DNA of 64,000 nt, taken from contig CAYZSO010000001.1 of assembly GCA_964479695.1 (NCBI GenBank), forward strand, positions 1 through 64,000. Reading direction: 5' to 3'. This DNA comes from JAAYZH01 sp964479695 (GTDB taxonomy: Bacteria > Bacillota > Clostridia > Saccharofermentanales > Fastidiosipilaceae). The position numbers and the translations under genes were made by a program. The notes under the pieces were generated by a model, which worked only from the letters and a program-made list of their open reading frames with translations, had not been told where the DNA came from and ran no database searches. Of the stretch, positions 34,044 through 43,663 are shown piece by piece. Position 1 is the first letter of the stretch. Every line of letters starts with the position of its first letter.

Positions 34044-35291
34044 CTACTTCACCTGCAAGCGATGGTATTTTTTCTTGCCTTTGCGCAGGATGATTTCGTT
34101 GTTGTGGAGGTCTTTTTCGCCCAGAACGTAGTAGGGGTCGGTGACCTGTTCGTCATTGACCGTGACGCCGCCTTGTTGCACGTTGCGACGGGCTTCGCTT
34201 TTTGAGGGGACGAGGCCCGCGGTGAGCAGTGCGTCCAGAAGGCCGATGCCGGCTGTCAAATCGTCTGCAGAAATCTCAGTGGTGGGCATTTCGTCTGAAC
34301 GACCGCCTTGTTCGAAAATGTCGATTGCTTGTTGGGCGGCGGCTTTGGCCTTCGCTTCGCCATGAACGATCGCTGTGACCTCGAGTGCTAGGCGCTTCTT
34401 GGCTTCGTTCAAAGCCTCACCCTCGAGCTTCGCGTACTCGGCGATTTCTTCCAGTGACACGAACGTGAGTAACTTGAGGCAATTGATGACGTCTGCGTCG
34501 GCAATATTGCGCCAGTATTGGTAGAAATCGTAGACTGGGAACTTGTTTTCATCAAGCCACACCGCGCCACGGCCGGTTTTGCCCATTTTCTGACCTTCAC
34601 TATTGAGCAAGAGGTTCGTGGTTAAGCCTTGGGCATCATTCTTACCGGTCTTCTTGCGAATTAACTCAACACCGGCAATGATGTTGGACCATTGGTCATT
34701 ACCGCCCAACTGCAGTTTGCAGTCGTAGTCCATGTAGAGTCTGTAGAAGTCATAGGCTTGCATGACCATATAATTAAATTCGAGGAAGGTTAAGCCCTGT
34801 TCCATACGCGTTTTGTAAGCTTCCGCCTGGAGCATACGGTTGACGGAGAAATGTACGCCTACTTCACGTAGAAATTCAACATAGTTGAGATCGAGCAACC
34901 AATCCGCATTGTCGACAATAATGCCCTTACCATCACTGAAGTCAACGATATTACTCATCTGCTTCTTGAAGCATTCCACGTTGTGCGCCACGGTTTCACG
35001 AGTCATTACTTTGCGCAGATCCGAGCGGCCTGACGGATCGCCGATCATTCCCGTGCCGCCGCCCATGAGCGCGATCGGAACGTGGCCCGCGCGCTGCATA
35101 TGTGCCAGAATCATCATTTGGATGAAGTGGCCTACATGCAAGCTGTCAGCTGTGGGGTCAAAGCCAATATAAAAACGCACACCGGGTTCCTCTAGCATCT
35201 CGCGGACGGCTCCGATGTCCGTACTTTGAGCAATGTACCCTCTGGCCATCAAGGTATCGATGACGTTCTCCCGAGTGTTATCTGTCGCCAT
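34044..35291 (-). CDS. tyrS: Tyrosyl-tRNA synthetase
   Basis: A 415-residue class I synthetase charging tRNA-Tyr. The HIGH-equivalent signature is in DSLHVGHFIQMM near residue 50, and the KMSKS-equivalent is GQKMGKTGRGAVW near 235. A C-terminal S4 RNA-binding domain follows (LVPSKSEARRNVQQGGVTVNDE). AGGAGG precedes the ATG. There is too little space upstream (50 bp to tmcAL) for a T-box leader. The iterated motif at 34343 encodes KAKAAA in a helical linker. Confidence 0.97.
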   Translation of the reverse strand: MATDNTRENVIDTLMARGYIAQSTDIGAVREMLEEPGVRFYIGFDPTADSLHVGHFIQMMILAHMQRAGHVPIALMGGGTGMIGDPSGRSDLRKVMTRETVAHNVECFKKQMSNIVDFSDGKGIIVDNADWLLDLNYVEFLREVGVHFSVNRMLQAEAYKTRMEQGLTFLEFNYMVMQAYDFYRLYMDYDCKLQLGGNDQWSNIIAGVELIRKKTGKNDAQGLTTNLLLNSEGQKMGKTGRGAVWLDENKFPVYDFYQYWRNIADADVINCLKLLTFVSLEEIAEYAKLEGEALNEAKKRLALEVTAIVHGEAKAKAAAQQAIDIFEQGGRSDEMPTTEISADDLTAGIGLLDALLTAGLVPSKSEARRNVQQGGVTVNDEQVTDPYYVLGEKDLHNNEIILRKGKKKYHRLQVK

Positions 35292-35341
35292 ATTTTCCTC
35301 CTAGAAAATCACTTCGCATAAATCAATTAAATCAATTAATT

Positions 35342-36721
35342 CTATAAAATCTCTGTATAAGTGTCAAAAATAGTCATCGTTGTTCCCGCCCGCAGGCGGT
35401 AGAGTGCTTCGCCTCGGAGTGCGAGGTTTTGTTGCGTTTTTGTTTCGGCCAAAGCCTCCAATAACTCCGAATTCTTATCAATCCGGGGAAGTTTCGCGGT
35501 TTTCCGCATGAGTCTTACAAGGTAGCGCCCATGTTTATCCATTCCGCAAACGCGTATGAATTGCGGCCCTTCCGCTTGCATGGCGAGCCAATCCTCAGAT
35601 GTAATTCCGAGAAACCAGGAGAGCACAGCACGACGAAGTCTGGTTTGCGGGTAATAGCGTGTCGAAGCATCCACCCAGAAATCTTCCGACCTTCCGGAAC
35701 TTGCCACTTCACGCGCTGTGTTAATCAGACGCTCTGCCAAGCCTGGTTCCATATAGCGATATGGCAAGAGCTCCTCTGGCTGCCTTGAAACCAATGCTGC
35801 CACAACTTGATCGTTGAGTTGATCAGCAAGAACCGTCTCGCCGCTAAGCAAAGCCGCGAGACTAGCCGGTGGCACATAGGCTTCAAGAGCTTTCACCCGC
35901 TGACTCCGCGAAGGCTCCGAGGCCAACACTCGTCGGATTGCAGTCGCGGACGCAAAAACCGATTCACCGGAAGTCGTTTCACCGGAAATAGATTCTCCGG
36001 CAGCCGCTTTGACCGAATCTGAGCCATCCAATTCAGCGTTTCTGTCGTCACCATTGCGAGGCAGAAGGTGCAAGGTCAGAGGTGCTTGGCGTGCAGGACC
36101 CTCACGCGAATCATTCCCACGCGAAATATTCTCACCCGAAACATCCTCACGAGAAGTGTTTTCGCGTCGAAGGTTCTCGCGGATGATCGCCATCTGGTAT
36201 TCCAGAGCCAGGATGTTATTCGGCTCGCGGAAGAAGGGTCGCCAGGCAGAGGCATATTCAGGATATACGTCCAGAACCGCCCGTTCGCGGGCCGCGGGGT
36301 AATTGAGTCCTTGAGCCAGGAATTCTTGTAACTTGTTCTTGTAAAGGGGGCCTTCTTCGTGGAGCACGTGGGCCAATCGTTCTAAGTCCGCCTGCGCAGA
36401 ATCCGTCTCGGCGCCGCAGACCAAGTCCCGGCAGATCCCGCTGGCGGAAAGCAGGCGTACCGCTCCGTCGGCGAAGTCACGGGCGCTCGCGGTCGCAAAG
36501 GCAAGGGGGATTTCCAAGACCAAGGATATTCCGGAGGCCAAAGCCGCCCTCGTCCGAGCTTCGCGACTCATGACTGCCGGTTCACCGCGCTGGACAAATG
36601 GGCCCGACATTAACGCAATCACACGAGTTTCCTCGCCAAAGCGTGAACGGATCATCTCCAATTGGTGGAGATGACCATCGTGAAATGGATTATATTCACA
36701 AATGATCGCGACGGTTTTCAT
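35342..36721 (-). CDS. tmcAL: tRNA(Met) cytidine acetate ligase TmcAL
   Basis: A 459-residue HIGH-family nucleotidyltransferase-like enzyme (YlbM) that uses ATP and acetate to acetylate the wobble cytidine of elongator tRNA-Met. The N-terminus MKTVAIICEYNPFHDGHLHQ contains the HxGH site, and LMSGPFVQRGEPAVMSREAR is characteristic. Residues about 180-260 hold an extra low-complexity insertion (REN/SRED/SGE repeats). No ribosome site precedes the ATG; instead TATAAT (minus strand, 36728-36733) lies six nt upstream, suggesting a leaderless message. Acetate use may link it to Pta-AckA metabolism. Confidence 0.92.
   Translation of the reverse strand: MKTVAIICEYNPFHDGHLHQLEMIRSRFGEETRVIALMSGPFVQRGEPAVMSREARTRAALASGISLVLEIPLAFATASARDFADGAVRLLSASGICRDLVCGAETDSAQADLERLAHVLHEEGPLYKNKLQEFLAQGLNYPAARERAVLDVYPEYASAWRPFFREPNNILALEYQMAIIRENLRRENTSREDVSGENISRGNDSREGPARQAPLTLHLLPRNGDDRNAELDGSDSVKAAAGESISGETTSGESVFASATAIRRVLASEPSRSQRVKALEAYVPPASLAALLSGETVLADQLNDQVVAALVSRQPEELLPYRYMEPGLAERLINTAREVASSGRSEDFWVDASTRYYPQTRLRRAVLSWFLGITSEDWLAMQAEGPQFIRVCGMDKHGRYLVRLMRKTAKLPRIDKNSELLEALAETKTQQNLALRGEALYRLRAGTTMTIFDTYTEIL
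35955..36185 (-). repeat. Short repeats within tmcAL
   Basis: Degenerate 9- to 15-bp units, visible on the + strand as CACCGGAAG- and CTCACGCGAA-type copies, encode SGET and SREN-like repeats in a linker of TmcAL. The reading frame is preserved. Confidence 0.7.
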
Positions 36722-36957
36722 GCCGGAATTATACCGTATATTTCCCGGAGTGGGGACTAGAGAGCAAGAGAGCGTGGAGCGGGTGTTAGGACGAGGGGCG
36801 TGGGGGATGTGGGGCGGGCGGCTTTGGCCGAGGTCGTGGCTGAGGCAGTAGCTGAAGTTGAGATAACGAGAAGGCTCAAATCGTCAGACAAAATCAGCCG
36901 TTAAGGGCATAATAAAAGGTAAACGCTTGACTTAGGGTCAGCGAGAAGGAGTCCAAG

Positions 36958-37380
36958 ATGGGTGATATACGAAATAAAATGAATTTGAAACAGCAGCAAC
37001 TCGCCGTTGTGCAGCTGCCTACTGAACTGGAACGCCAATTCAGTGAGGAAGGATCCTGGACAAAATACACGGAAGTTCCGGAGCAAACACAGGATGCGAT
37101 CCTGTTATTTGCCAAAGATAAGGCCAGTTTGGATGGTTTGATTGCGGCTTTGATGCCACGGGTTACGGACAAGACGTTGATCTGGTTCGCCTACCCTAAG
37201 AAGACCTCGAAACGGTATAAAAGTGATGTTACTAGAGATAAGGGCTGGGAGATACTCGAGCGGTATGGTTACCGGCCGATTAGGCAGATTTCTCTTGATG
37301 AGGATTGGACCGCGTTGCAGTTCAGACCGATGACGGAAGAGGAGAAGGCTGAGGAGAAGGCGGGCGAAGAGGGTAAGTGA
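36958..37380 (+). CDS. Small conserved protein, DUF3052-like
   Basis: A 140-residue soluble protein of unknown function. The region from ILLFAKDKASLDGLI through LIWFAYPKKTSK, VTRDKGWEILERYGYRP and IRQISLDEDWTALQFRP resembles the DUF3052 group, with its K-x-S-K and RDKGW stretches. The C-terminus is a Glu/Lys tail. GAAGGAG lies six nt before the ATG. It is divergent from tmcAL and separated from pta by about 325 bp, so it is probably monocistronic. I cannot assign a function. Confidence 0.75.
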   Translation: MGDIRNKMNLKQQQLAVVQLPTELERQFSEEGSWTKYTEVPEQTQDAILLFAKDKASLDGLIAALMPRVTDKTLIWFAYPKKTSKRYKSDVTRDKGWEILERYGYRPIRQISLDEDWTALQFRPMTEEEKAEEKAGEEGK

Positions 37381-37499
37381 ATTGGCACTGTGAATTGATC
37401 CTGGGTGTAATTTGGCGCACAAACGGAAGCTTGAGGCAGGAATTCAGCTTGTTAGGTTTTCACCATTGCGGTAAACTTAAATCAACTTGGAACGCAGGG

Positions 37500-37680
37500 G
37501 GTAAGACCCTGAGTTTGCCGCATAGTTTGCCGCATGAAGACGCATGAAGCCGCATGAAGCCGCATGAAGCAGAACCGGAAGATCAGATTGAACAGATCAG
37601 GGCCAGAATAAACCGCGAGAGGTTCGTTCAAACAGGTCAGCCCAATCAGGTCAGTTCAAACAGATCATATTGGAAAATGT
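37500..37680. repeat. Short repeats between the DUF3052-like gene and pta
   Basis: Four to five GCCGCATGAA-type units at about 37515-37567 are followed by AACAGGTCAG/CAGATCA-type copies at about 37590-37667. No gene is seen in this 325-bp gap. The pta promoter presumably lies in or near it, but I cannot identify clear boxes. Confidence 0.7.
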
Positions 37681-37705
37681 AAAAATTGGAAGAAGAGGTA
37701 TGAGT

Positions 37706-38704
37706 ATGAGTTTTATTGACACCATTATCGAACGCGCCAAGCAAGATAAGAAGCGGATCGTGTTGCCTGAGGCAACCGATGTCCGCGTCCTTCAGGCCGC
37801 AAGAGAACTGACCGACCGCGGGATCGTTGACGTGATTCTAGTCGGGAGTCAAGCGGAAGTAGAAGCCGCTGCCAAGGAAAATCATGTCGATATCAGCGGG
37901 ATCACGCTGGTTGACCCGGCAACGGATGCCAATACCGCTTCTTATGAAGAAGCCTTTTATGAATTGCGCAAGAAGAAGGGCATGACACCGGAGAAGGCCA
38001 AGGAACAGATGAAAGATCCCGTCTATTTCGGCGTGATGATGGTGAAACAGAAGGCTGCGGATGGCTTGGTCTCCGGTGCGATTCACAGCACCTCTGACAC
38101 TCTGCGTCCGGCTCTCCAGATTGTGAAGACCGCTCCCGGCACGAAACTCGTCTCGGCGTTCTTCCTCATGGCCGTTCCGAACTGCGAATATGGTGAGAAC
38201 GGCACCTTTATTTTTGCTGACTGTGGCCTGAATGAGAATCCGGATGCTGATCAGCTTTCGGAAATCGCTATTTCCTCTGCGAAATCTTTTGAACAACTTG
38301 TTGGCACAGAGGCCAAGGTAGCTATGCTCTCTTACTCGACGAAAGGTTCGGCGAAGTCCGACCTGACGCAGAAGGTGATCGACGCCACGAATCTCGTGCA
38401 TGAGAAAGCACCGGAATTAGCTTGTGATGGTGAGCTCCAGTTGGATGCAGCTCTAGTCAGTTCCGTCGCTTCTTCCAAGGCACCGGGTTCGCCCGTGGCC
38501 GGGCAGGCAAATGTGCTGGTTTTCCCCGATCTTGATGCGGGAAATATTGGGTATAAGCTCGTTCAGCGTTTGGCCAAAGCCGAAGCCTACGGCCCCGTTA
38601 CCCAAGGGATCGCCGCTCCGGTGAATGACTTATCTCGCGGCTGTTCGGCAGAAGATATCGTTGGTGTGGCTGCGATTACCGCAGTTCAGGCTCAAAATAG
38701 TTAA
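37706..38704 (+). CDS. pta: Phosphate acetyltransferase
   Basis: A 332-residue short-form Pta converting acetyl-CoA and phosphate to acetyl phosphate. It starts MSFIDTIIERAKQDKKRIVLPEA; the frame is open upstream, but this ATG is best spaced from AGAGG. Conserved stretches are PVYFGVMMVKQKAADGLVSG, FADCGLNENPDADQL and the C-terminal QGIAAPVNDLSRGCSAEDIV. It is 19 bp upstream of ackA, forming the standard acetate- and ATP-yielding pair. Confidence 0.97.
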   Translation: MSFIDTIIERAKQDKKRIVLPEATDVRVLQAARELTDRGIVDVILVGSQAEVEAAAKENHVDISGITLVDPATDANTASYEEAFYELRKKKGMTPEKAKEQMKDPVYFGVMMVKQKAADGLVSGAIHSTSDTLRPALQIVKTAPGTKLVSAFFLMAVPNCEYGENGTFIFADCGLNENPDADQLSEIAISSAKSFEQLVGTEAKVAMLSYSTKGSAKSDLTQKVIDATNLVHEKAPELACDGELQLDAALVSSVASSKAPGSPVAGQANVLVFPDLDAGNIGYKLVQRLAKAEAYGPVTQGIAAPVNDLSRGCSAEDIVGVAAITAVQAQNS

Positions 38705-38723
38705 GGATACGGGGGGAAGGTTC

Positions 38724-39917
38724 ATGTTAATTCTGGTTATTAATGCAGGCAGTTCATCTCTGAAGTTTCAGTTGATGGAATCCGATACGGGTGAAGTTAA
38801 GGCGAAAGGTATTTGCGAACGCATCGGTATTGATGGCGCGGTTACTTACACACCGGGTGACGGTGAGAAACTTCGCAAAGTGCTTGATCTTCCGACGCAT
38901 AGGGAAGCGATCAATGAAGTTTTGCGCGTGCTGACTTCCGAAACGGTTGGCGTGATCAAGTCGCTGGAGGAGATTGCGGCTGTTGGGCATCGAGTAGTTC
39001 ACGGTGGTGAGGCTTTTGCTGATTCCGCTGTGATTACCCCTGAAGTTATCGACGCGATTCATGACTGTGTGCCGCTGGCACCTCTTCATAATCCCGCGAA
39101 CTTGATGGGAATTGAGGCTTGCCAGGAGGCCATGCCGGGGAAACCAATGGTTGCGGTCTTCGATACAGCCTTTCATCAGTCCATGCCCAGACGTTCCTAC
39201 ATGTATGCACTCCCGTACAGCCTCTACCACGACTATAAGATCCGTCGTTATGGTTTCCACGGCACTTCGCATGAGTATGTTTCTTTAGAAGCCGCGAAGT
39301 TTCTCGGCAAAAATATTGAAGATCTCAAGATCATTACCGCCCACCTGGGCAACGGTTCCTCACTCACCGCCGTTGAGAACGGCAAGTCTGTCGACACATC
39401 CATGGGGATGACGCCTTTGGCCGGCGTACCGATGGGCACGAGATGTGGTGATATCGACCCCGCGATCCTGAAATATTTACGTGAACAAGATGATTATTTC
39501 GATATTAACTCTCTGGATCGCATCATGAACAAGGAGTCCGGGGTGTATGGAATCTCCGGAGTGAGCTCTGACTTCCGCGACCTGGAAGAGGCGGCGATGG
39601 CAGGGAATGAGCGGGCGGCTTTGGCCGTGAATATGTTCTGCTACAGCGTCCGCAAGTACGTCGGATCCTACGCGGCTGCGATGAATGGCGTGGACGTGCT
39701 GGTATTTACTGCGGGTGTTGGCGAGAATGACGGGAAGGTCAGAAACATGATCTGTGATGGTCTCGGCTACCTAGGCATCACGATTGACCAAGAGAAGAAT
39801 CAGATCAGAGGACAGAACGTGGAGATCTCCACCCCGGATTCCAAGGTGAAAGTGCTTGTGATTCCGACGAACGAAGAACTCGTGATCGCACAAGATACCG
39901 CGCGTTTAGTGAAGTAA
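38724..39917 (+). CDS. ackA: Acetate kinase
   Basis: A 397-residue ASKHA-fold kinase that makes acetate and ATP from acetyl phosphate. MLILVINAGSSSLKFQ at the N-terminus, GHRVVHGGE, FDTAFHQSMP and YGFHGTSHEYVS (with the catalytic His) are intact. The start ATG at 38724 has GGGGGGAAGG upstream, though the frame is open further. It is the second gene of pta-ackA, followed by a terminator. Two iterated motif copies are present (39415 and 39619, the latter encoding AALA). Confidence 0.98.
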   Translation: MLILVINAGSSSLKFQLMESDTGEVKAKGICERIGIDGAVTYTPGDGEKLRKVLDLPTHREAINEVLRVLTSETVGVIKSLEEIAAVGHRVVHGGEAFADSAVITPEVIDAIHDCVPLAPLHNPANLMGIEACQEAMPGKPMVAVFDTAFHQSMPRRSYMYALPYSLYHDYKIRRYGFHGTSHEYVSLEAAKFLGKNIEDLKIITAHLGNGSSLTAVENGKSVDTSMGMTPLAGVPMGTRCGDIDPAILKYLREQDDYFDINSLDRIMNKESGVYGISGVSSDFRDLEEAAMAGNERAALAVNMFCYSVRKYVGSYAAAMNGVDVLVFTAGVGENDGKVRNMICDGLGYLGITIDQEKNQIRGQNVEISTPDSKVKVLVIPTNEELVIAQDTARLVK

Positions 39918-39947
39918 TTTTTCCCTTGACAATATTTGAAGCACATG

Positions 39948-39973
39948 GCCTGCTCCGGAAGGAGCGGGCTTTT
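39948..39973 (+). terminator. Intrinsic terminator after ackA
   Basis: A 9-bp stem GCCTGCTCC/GGAGCGGGC (one wobble) closes on a GGAA tetraloop and is followed by TTTT. Confidence 0.85.
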
Positions 39974-40053
39974 GCTGTTTGAGGATTGGCTGTTTGAGGA
40001 TTGACAAATGTTTGGTAAAGTAAAAACCAGAAATCATGACAAGGAGATGCCGG

Positions 40054-40533
40054 ATGACGGAATTTGAGTCAGAATTCTATGAGTTGCTGACAGATATCAT
40101 GGATTTGATCGGCCGTACGGAAGAAGAAGCGCTGATGAAGGGCGAGTTCTCCAATTTGTCGCGTTCGGAAATGCATACTCTGCAGAGTATAGGCCTCTAT
40201 GAGACCCGCTCGATGGGGGAGACGGCTGCTATTTTGGGCGTGACGACCGGGACACTGACGGTTCAGATCGATCGTTTGGTAAGGAAAGGCTATGTCGAAC
40301 GCCGCCGCAAGGAAGAGGACCGGCGCGTGATGGAAGTGAGGCTGACCCGCAGTGGGAAGTTAGCCTGCCGTATGCATAACCGTTTCAACCGCTTGCTCCT
40401 GCAAAATATGCTTGAGCCGCTGGATGAGTCTGAACAACAGTTACTCTATCGCAGTATGCAGAGAATTGATGGTTTTCTAAAAGAGCAGTACCGCAAGTAC
40501 GCTGAGAGAGAGGTAAGAAAACATGACGAATGA
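40054..40533 (+). CDS. MarR-family transcriptional regulator
   Basis: A 159-residue winged-helix regulator. The recognition part is MGETAAILGVTTGTLTVQID and the wing RLVRKGYVERRRKEEDRRVMEVRLT is typical. The ATG has AAGGAG seven nt upstream. A TTGACA at 40001-40006 may be its -35, without a clear -10. Because it overlaps an acyl carrier protein gene and neighbours lipid genes, a FabT-like role in fatty-acid gene control is plausible but unproven. Confidence 0.88.
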   Translation: MTEFESEFYELLTDIMDLIGRTEEEALMKGEFSNLSRSEMHTLQSIGLYETRSMGETAAILGVTTGTLTVQIDRLVRKGYVERRRKEEDRRVMEVRLTRSGKLACRMHNRFNRLLLQNMLEPLDESEQQLLYRSMQRIDGFLKEQYRKYAEREVRKHDE

Positions 40534-40771
40534 GAAATTGGCCGGCATCCGCAGCGTGGTCTTGCCTGTCGTTTCCAGAGCTTCCGGTGTTGAAGTCGAC
40601 AATCTTCACGATGAAGATGAGCTTATCCGCGATCTGGACATGGATTCCTTGGGAATTTTGGAAATTGCGGTCGACTTAGAGACACACTATGCGGTGGAGA
40701 TCGAAGACGAGGACTTGGACCAGATTATCACCGTGGGCGATATCATCCACTATATTGAGGACAGGCTCTAG
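40523..40771 (+). CDS. acpP: Acyl carrier protein
   Basis: An 82-residue, acidic four-helix protein. The phosphopantetheine attachment Ser lies in RDLDMDSLGILEIAVDLE. It carries acyl chains during fatty-acid synthesis, or a dedicated acyl transfer to the adjacent PlsC. It overlaps the MarR gene by 11 bp, so the two are coupled. It could be a secondary ACP, since the main fatty-acid synthesis genes are not nearby. Confidence 0.92.
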   Translation: MTNEKLAGIRSVVLPVVSRASGVEVDNLHDEDELIRDLDMDSLGILEIAVDLETHYAVEIEDEDLDQIITVGDIIHYIEDRL

Positions 40772-40812
40772 GCAGGTTTTGCCAAGCTTGACAAGCTTGG
40801 CCCAGCCTGCCT
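40770..40812. terminator. Bidirectional hairpin between acpP and plsC
   Basis: Nested stems: outer AGGCAGG/CCTGCCT and inner perfect CCAAGCTT/AAGCTTGG with a 3-nt loop. It starts at the acpP stop codon and lies between two converging genes, so it likely terminates transcription from both sides, although no T-run follows. Confidence 0.65.
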
Positions 40813-40846
40813 AATTAGTTCCTAATTAGTTGATCCGTTCACTTGC

Positions 40847-41632
40847 TCAACTTTCGTCAGCGGCTTTGGCCGAGGGATCCTTGGCGATCTTCTGCATGTA
40901 AGCCAGATTTGCACCTTCGTAAACCCGTGGCACTTCCTTCTTGTCATACATTTCGTGATACCAATCGGACAAGGCTTGGGTAATATCTTTTGTATTCTTG
41001 TAATTTTCCGGGAAGATCGGTTTGCCGTACGTCATGATCAGACGTCTGCGGCGGAAGGGTTTCTCCCAGAAACTTGGCCATTTCATGTGGCGGCTGAAAA
41101 TTTCGTAGCCGCCGTCCAAGAAGACGGGGACAATCGGCACACCGGCTTGCTTGGCGATGAAAGCAGAGCCATCACGAATCCTGCCCAACTTGCCATCGGC
41201 TGTTCTCGTGCCCTCGGGGTGAATCATCAGGATATTCCCCTTCTCCAGCTGGTAAATACAGGTCTTGAGTGAATGGATGGAATTGCCTTTGCGATCAATC
41301 GGGATTCCCCTGCCGACATGGACGATCAGTTTCCCGAAGGGTCCATGGCTCTCCAGCAGGTCTTTCGCCGCGAGCGAGCAGAATTTACGACGATGTTCAT
41401 GACTTAAGCCCATGGAAGCGATCAAGCCGTCTACATAGGTTTCGTGATTCGGCGCTAACATGTACGGCGCATTTTCAGGTAGGTTCTCGCGGCCGCGAAT
41501 TTCAAAGCGCGTGAAGAGGCGGACAAGTGCGATCCCGACACCATAGAAAAATTTCCCTATGATGCCTTGCTCCAAGGGTTCTAAATATTTTGCTTCTGTT
41601 TCGGGAACAGATTTTTTCTTCTGATCGGCCAA
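40847..41632 (-). CDS. plsC: 1-acyl-sn-glycerol-3-phosphate acyltransferase (PlsC family)
   Basis: A 261-residue membrane-associated acyltransferase making phosphatidic acid. The catalytic HX4D motif is in APNHETYVDGLIAS and the glycerol-phosphate site is MIHPEGTRTADGKLG. A hydrophobic N-terminal stretch (FFYGVGIALVRLF) probably anchors it. It converges with acpP and is divergent from the acyl-CoA synthetase across a 165-bp gap. The C-terminus carries an iterated-motif-encoded AKAA. Confidence 0.92.
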   Translation of the reverse strand: MADQKKKSVPETEAKYLEPLEQGIIGKFFYGVGIALVRLFTRFEIRGRENLPENAPYMLAPNHETYVDGLIASMGLSHEHRRKFCSLAAKDLLESHGPFGKLIVHVGRGIPIDRKGNSIHSLKTCIYQLEKGNILMIHPEGTRTADGKLGRIRDGSAFIAKQAGVPIVPVFLDGGYEIFSRHMKWPSFWEKPFRRRRLIMTYGKPIFPENYKNTKDITQALSDWYHEMYDKKEVPRVYEGANLAYMQKIAKDPSAKAADES

Positions 41633-41797
41633 GCGAATACCTCATTTATGTTTGTTCTGTAATTTGACCTTATACGATCACGTTTTTCGTTGGATTTGAA
41701 TATAGCACAAACGAATTCGTTCTTGTATCTAGTCAAGTGACTTCAGACATGATAAATTAGAGATACTTTGATTGTCAAAATAACGGAGGACTTCCCC

Positions 41798-43633
41798 ATG
41801 CTTATTCATACTGGCAAACCCGTAGTAGAGAAGCCGCGTCAAACCGACCTTCGCTCACTGATCAAGAACAGTGCCGAAAAATTCCAAGACCATCCGGCTT
41901 ATGCGTTTCGCAGAGCACCGGGTGGGCAAGAAGAAACTAGATCCTATGCCCGACTCTGGGAAGATATCCAGAATTTAGGCGAATACCTGGCCATGGTTTT
42001 CCCGGGCGAACAGCGTGCCCATGTAGCCCATTTAGGTCAGAACTCCTATGAATGGATTGTCACCTATCTAGCCATCATGACGGCCGGTACGGTAGCCGTA
42101 CCCCTAGACAACGCTCTTCCCGAGGGTGAGGTCTTGAATCTCCTGGAGAGGGGCGATTGTCGTGGCTTCGTCAGCAATGGTAAGCACATGGATGCAGCAA
42201 CGAAGGCTCTTAACGAGATGCCCGCCTTGGAGCTCTTGATCGTGAATGACCTCACATTGACTCCGAAGGATGAAATTCCTGCCTTGCCTTCTGTACCAGC
42301 GGGGAAGGTTGTGATCTATTTATCGGAGGCTTTGGCCAAAGGCAAAGCGATCAGAGACAGCGGGAAGGGGATCTATCTCGCACAGCAGCAGAATGTGACC
42401 GATGTCGGGGCGATATTCTTCACCTCCGGAACGACAGCGCAGGCAAAAGGCGTCATGCTCTCGCAGAACAATATCTTGCATAATCTCCATGGGATTGTCC
42501 GGGTCTTGCCGCTCACCCGGGACGATCGTTTCCTGTCTGTCTTGCCGATGCACCATACCTTCGAACACACGGCGGGCCAGCTCTATCCCTTGATCGAGGG
42601 TGCGACGATTTACTTCACCGACGGACTCCGCTATCTGGGTGACAATATGCGTGAATGGCATATCTCCTGCATGATTGGGGTCCCGCTGCTTTTCGAAAGT
42701 ATTTGGCGCGTTGTGAACCGCGGGATTGAAAATTCCGGTAAAGCAGGCATGGTCAAATTGGCGAGGCCTATCTGCCGCCGCTTGGAACAGAGCGGGTTCA
42801 AAATAAGACGCAAAGTATTTGCGCAGGTTTTAGAACAAATGGGCGGTGCGATGAGGTTGATGGTTGTGGGCGCCGCAGCGGCCGATCTTGAGGTGATCAA
42901 GGGCTTTAATGATTTGGGGATCGAATTTTTCCAAGGCTACGGATTGACCGAACATTCGCCTGTTGTCAGCACCGGCAATAGCGAGGTTGATACGGAAGGC
43001 AGCATCGGTTCACCGATTCCGGGCGTTGAGGTGGCGATCGCCGAGGATCCCTCTCTGAGTGATGGTCAAGGCGAGATCCTGGCACGTAGCGGCAGCGTGA
43101 TGCTGGGGTACTACAATAATGAAGAAGCCACAGCCGAAGCGATTGACAAGGAGGGCTGGCTCCATACGGGTGATATGGGTTACTTCGACCAAAAGGGCTG
43201 CCTTCATATTACCGGTCGCTACAAATCGGTCATTGTTCTGGCAAACGGCAAAAAGGCCTTCCCGGAGGAAATCGAAAGTCTCTTCAAGAATATCGATGGG
43301 GTCACCGAAACCCTGGTTTGGGGTGAAGCGAATGTCAGAGAGACGCTGGATGTGGCGATTCGTTTCGAGGTTGATCTTGAGAAACTCCCCGCTGACGTAG
43401 ATTCGGATGATGCTTCCGTCTCCGCTTACCTGCGTGAACAAGTGAAGCGTGTGAATAAACAGATTCCGGATTACAAGGCGATCAAGTATTTTGTCTGGTC
43501 AACGGACAAGATGATCCGTACAACGACGCTGAAGGTCAGGCGCAATCAGGAAATCGACCGCATCGAATTAGCCCTTTTAGAGAGCGGCAAAGTTCTTCGC
43601 GAAGCCGATGGTGAGAGGATCACACTGCGCTAA
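41798..43633 (+). CDS. AMP-dependent acyl-CoA (or acyl-ACP) synthetase
   Basis: A 611-residue ANL-superfamily adenylating enzyme, similar to long-chain fatty acid-CoA ligases. The P-loop is FFTSGTTAQAKGVMLSQNN, then FQGYGLTEHSPVVS, LHTGDMGYFDQKGCLHITGR and the C-terminal YKSVIVLANGKKAFPEEIE. It activates fatty acids, probably for phospholipid synthesis with the neighbouring PlsC and ACP. The ATG at 41798 has CGGAGGA seven nt upstream. A full CTTTGGCCAAAG at 42330 encodes EALAKG. Confidence 0.9.
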   Translation: MLIHTGKPVVEKPRQTDLRSLIKNSAEKFQDHPAYAFRRAPGGQEETRSYARLWEDIQNLGEYLAMVFPGEQRAHVAHLGQNSYEWIVTYLAIMTAGTVAVPLDNALPEGEVLNLLERGDCRGFVSNGKHMDAATKALNEMPALELLIVNDLTLTPKDEIPALPSVPAGKVVIYLSEALAKGKAIRDSGKGIYLAQQQNVTDVGAIFFTSGTTAQAKGVMLSQNNILHNLHGIVRVLPLTRDDRFLSVLPMHHTFEHTAGQLYPLIEGATIYFTDGLRYLGDNMREWHISCMIGVPLLFESIWRVVNRGIENSGKAGMVKLARPICRRLEQSGFKIRRKVFAQVLEQMGGAMRLMVVGAAAADLEVIKGFNDLGIEFFQGYGLTEHSPVVSTGNSEVDTEGSIGSPIPGVEVAIAEDPSLSDGQGEILARSGSVMLGYYNNEEATAEAIDKEGWLHTGDMGYFDQKGCLHITGRYKSVIVLANGKKAFPEEIESLFKNIDGVTETLVWGEANVRETLDVAIRFEVDLEKLPADVDSDDASVSAYLREQVKRVNKQIPDYKAIKYFVWSTDKMIRTTTLKVRRNQEIDRIELALLESGKVLREADGERITLR

Positions 43634-43663
43634 TCTAGAGAAGCAGAATGTGCCTGGTGGGTG

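Noticed and set aside
35292..35341. T-box leader for tyrS
   Set aside because: Only 50 bp separate tmcAL and tyrS, far too short for a T-box.
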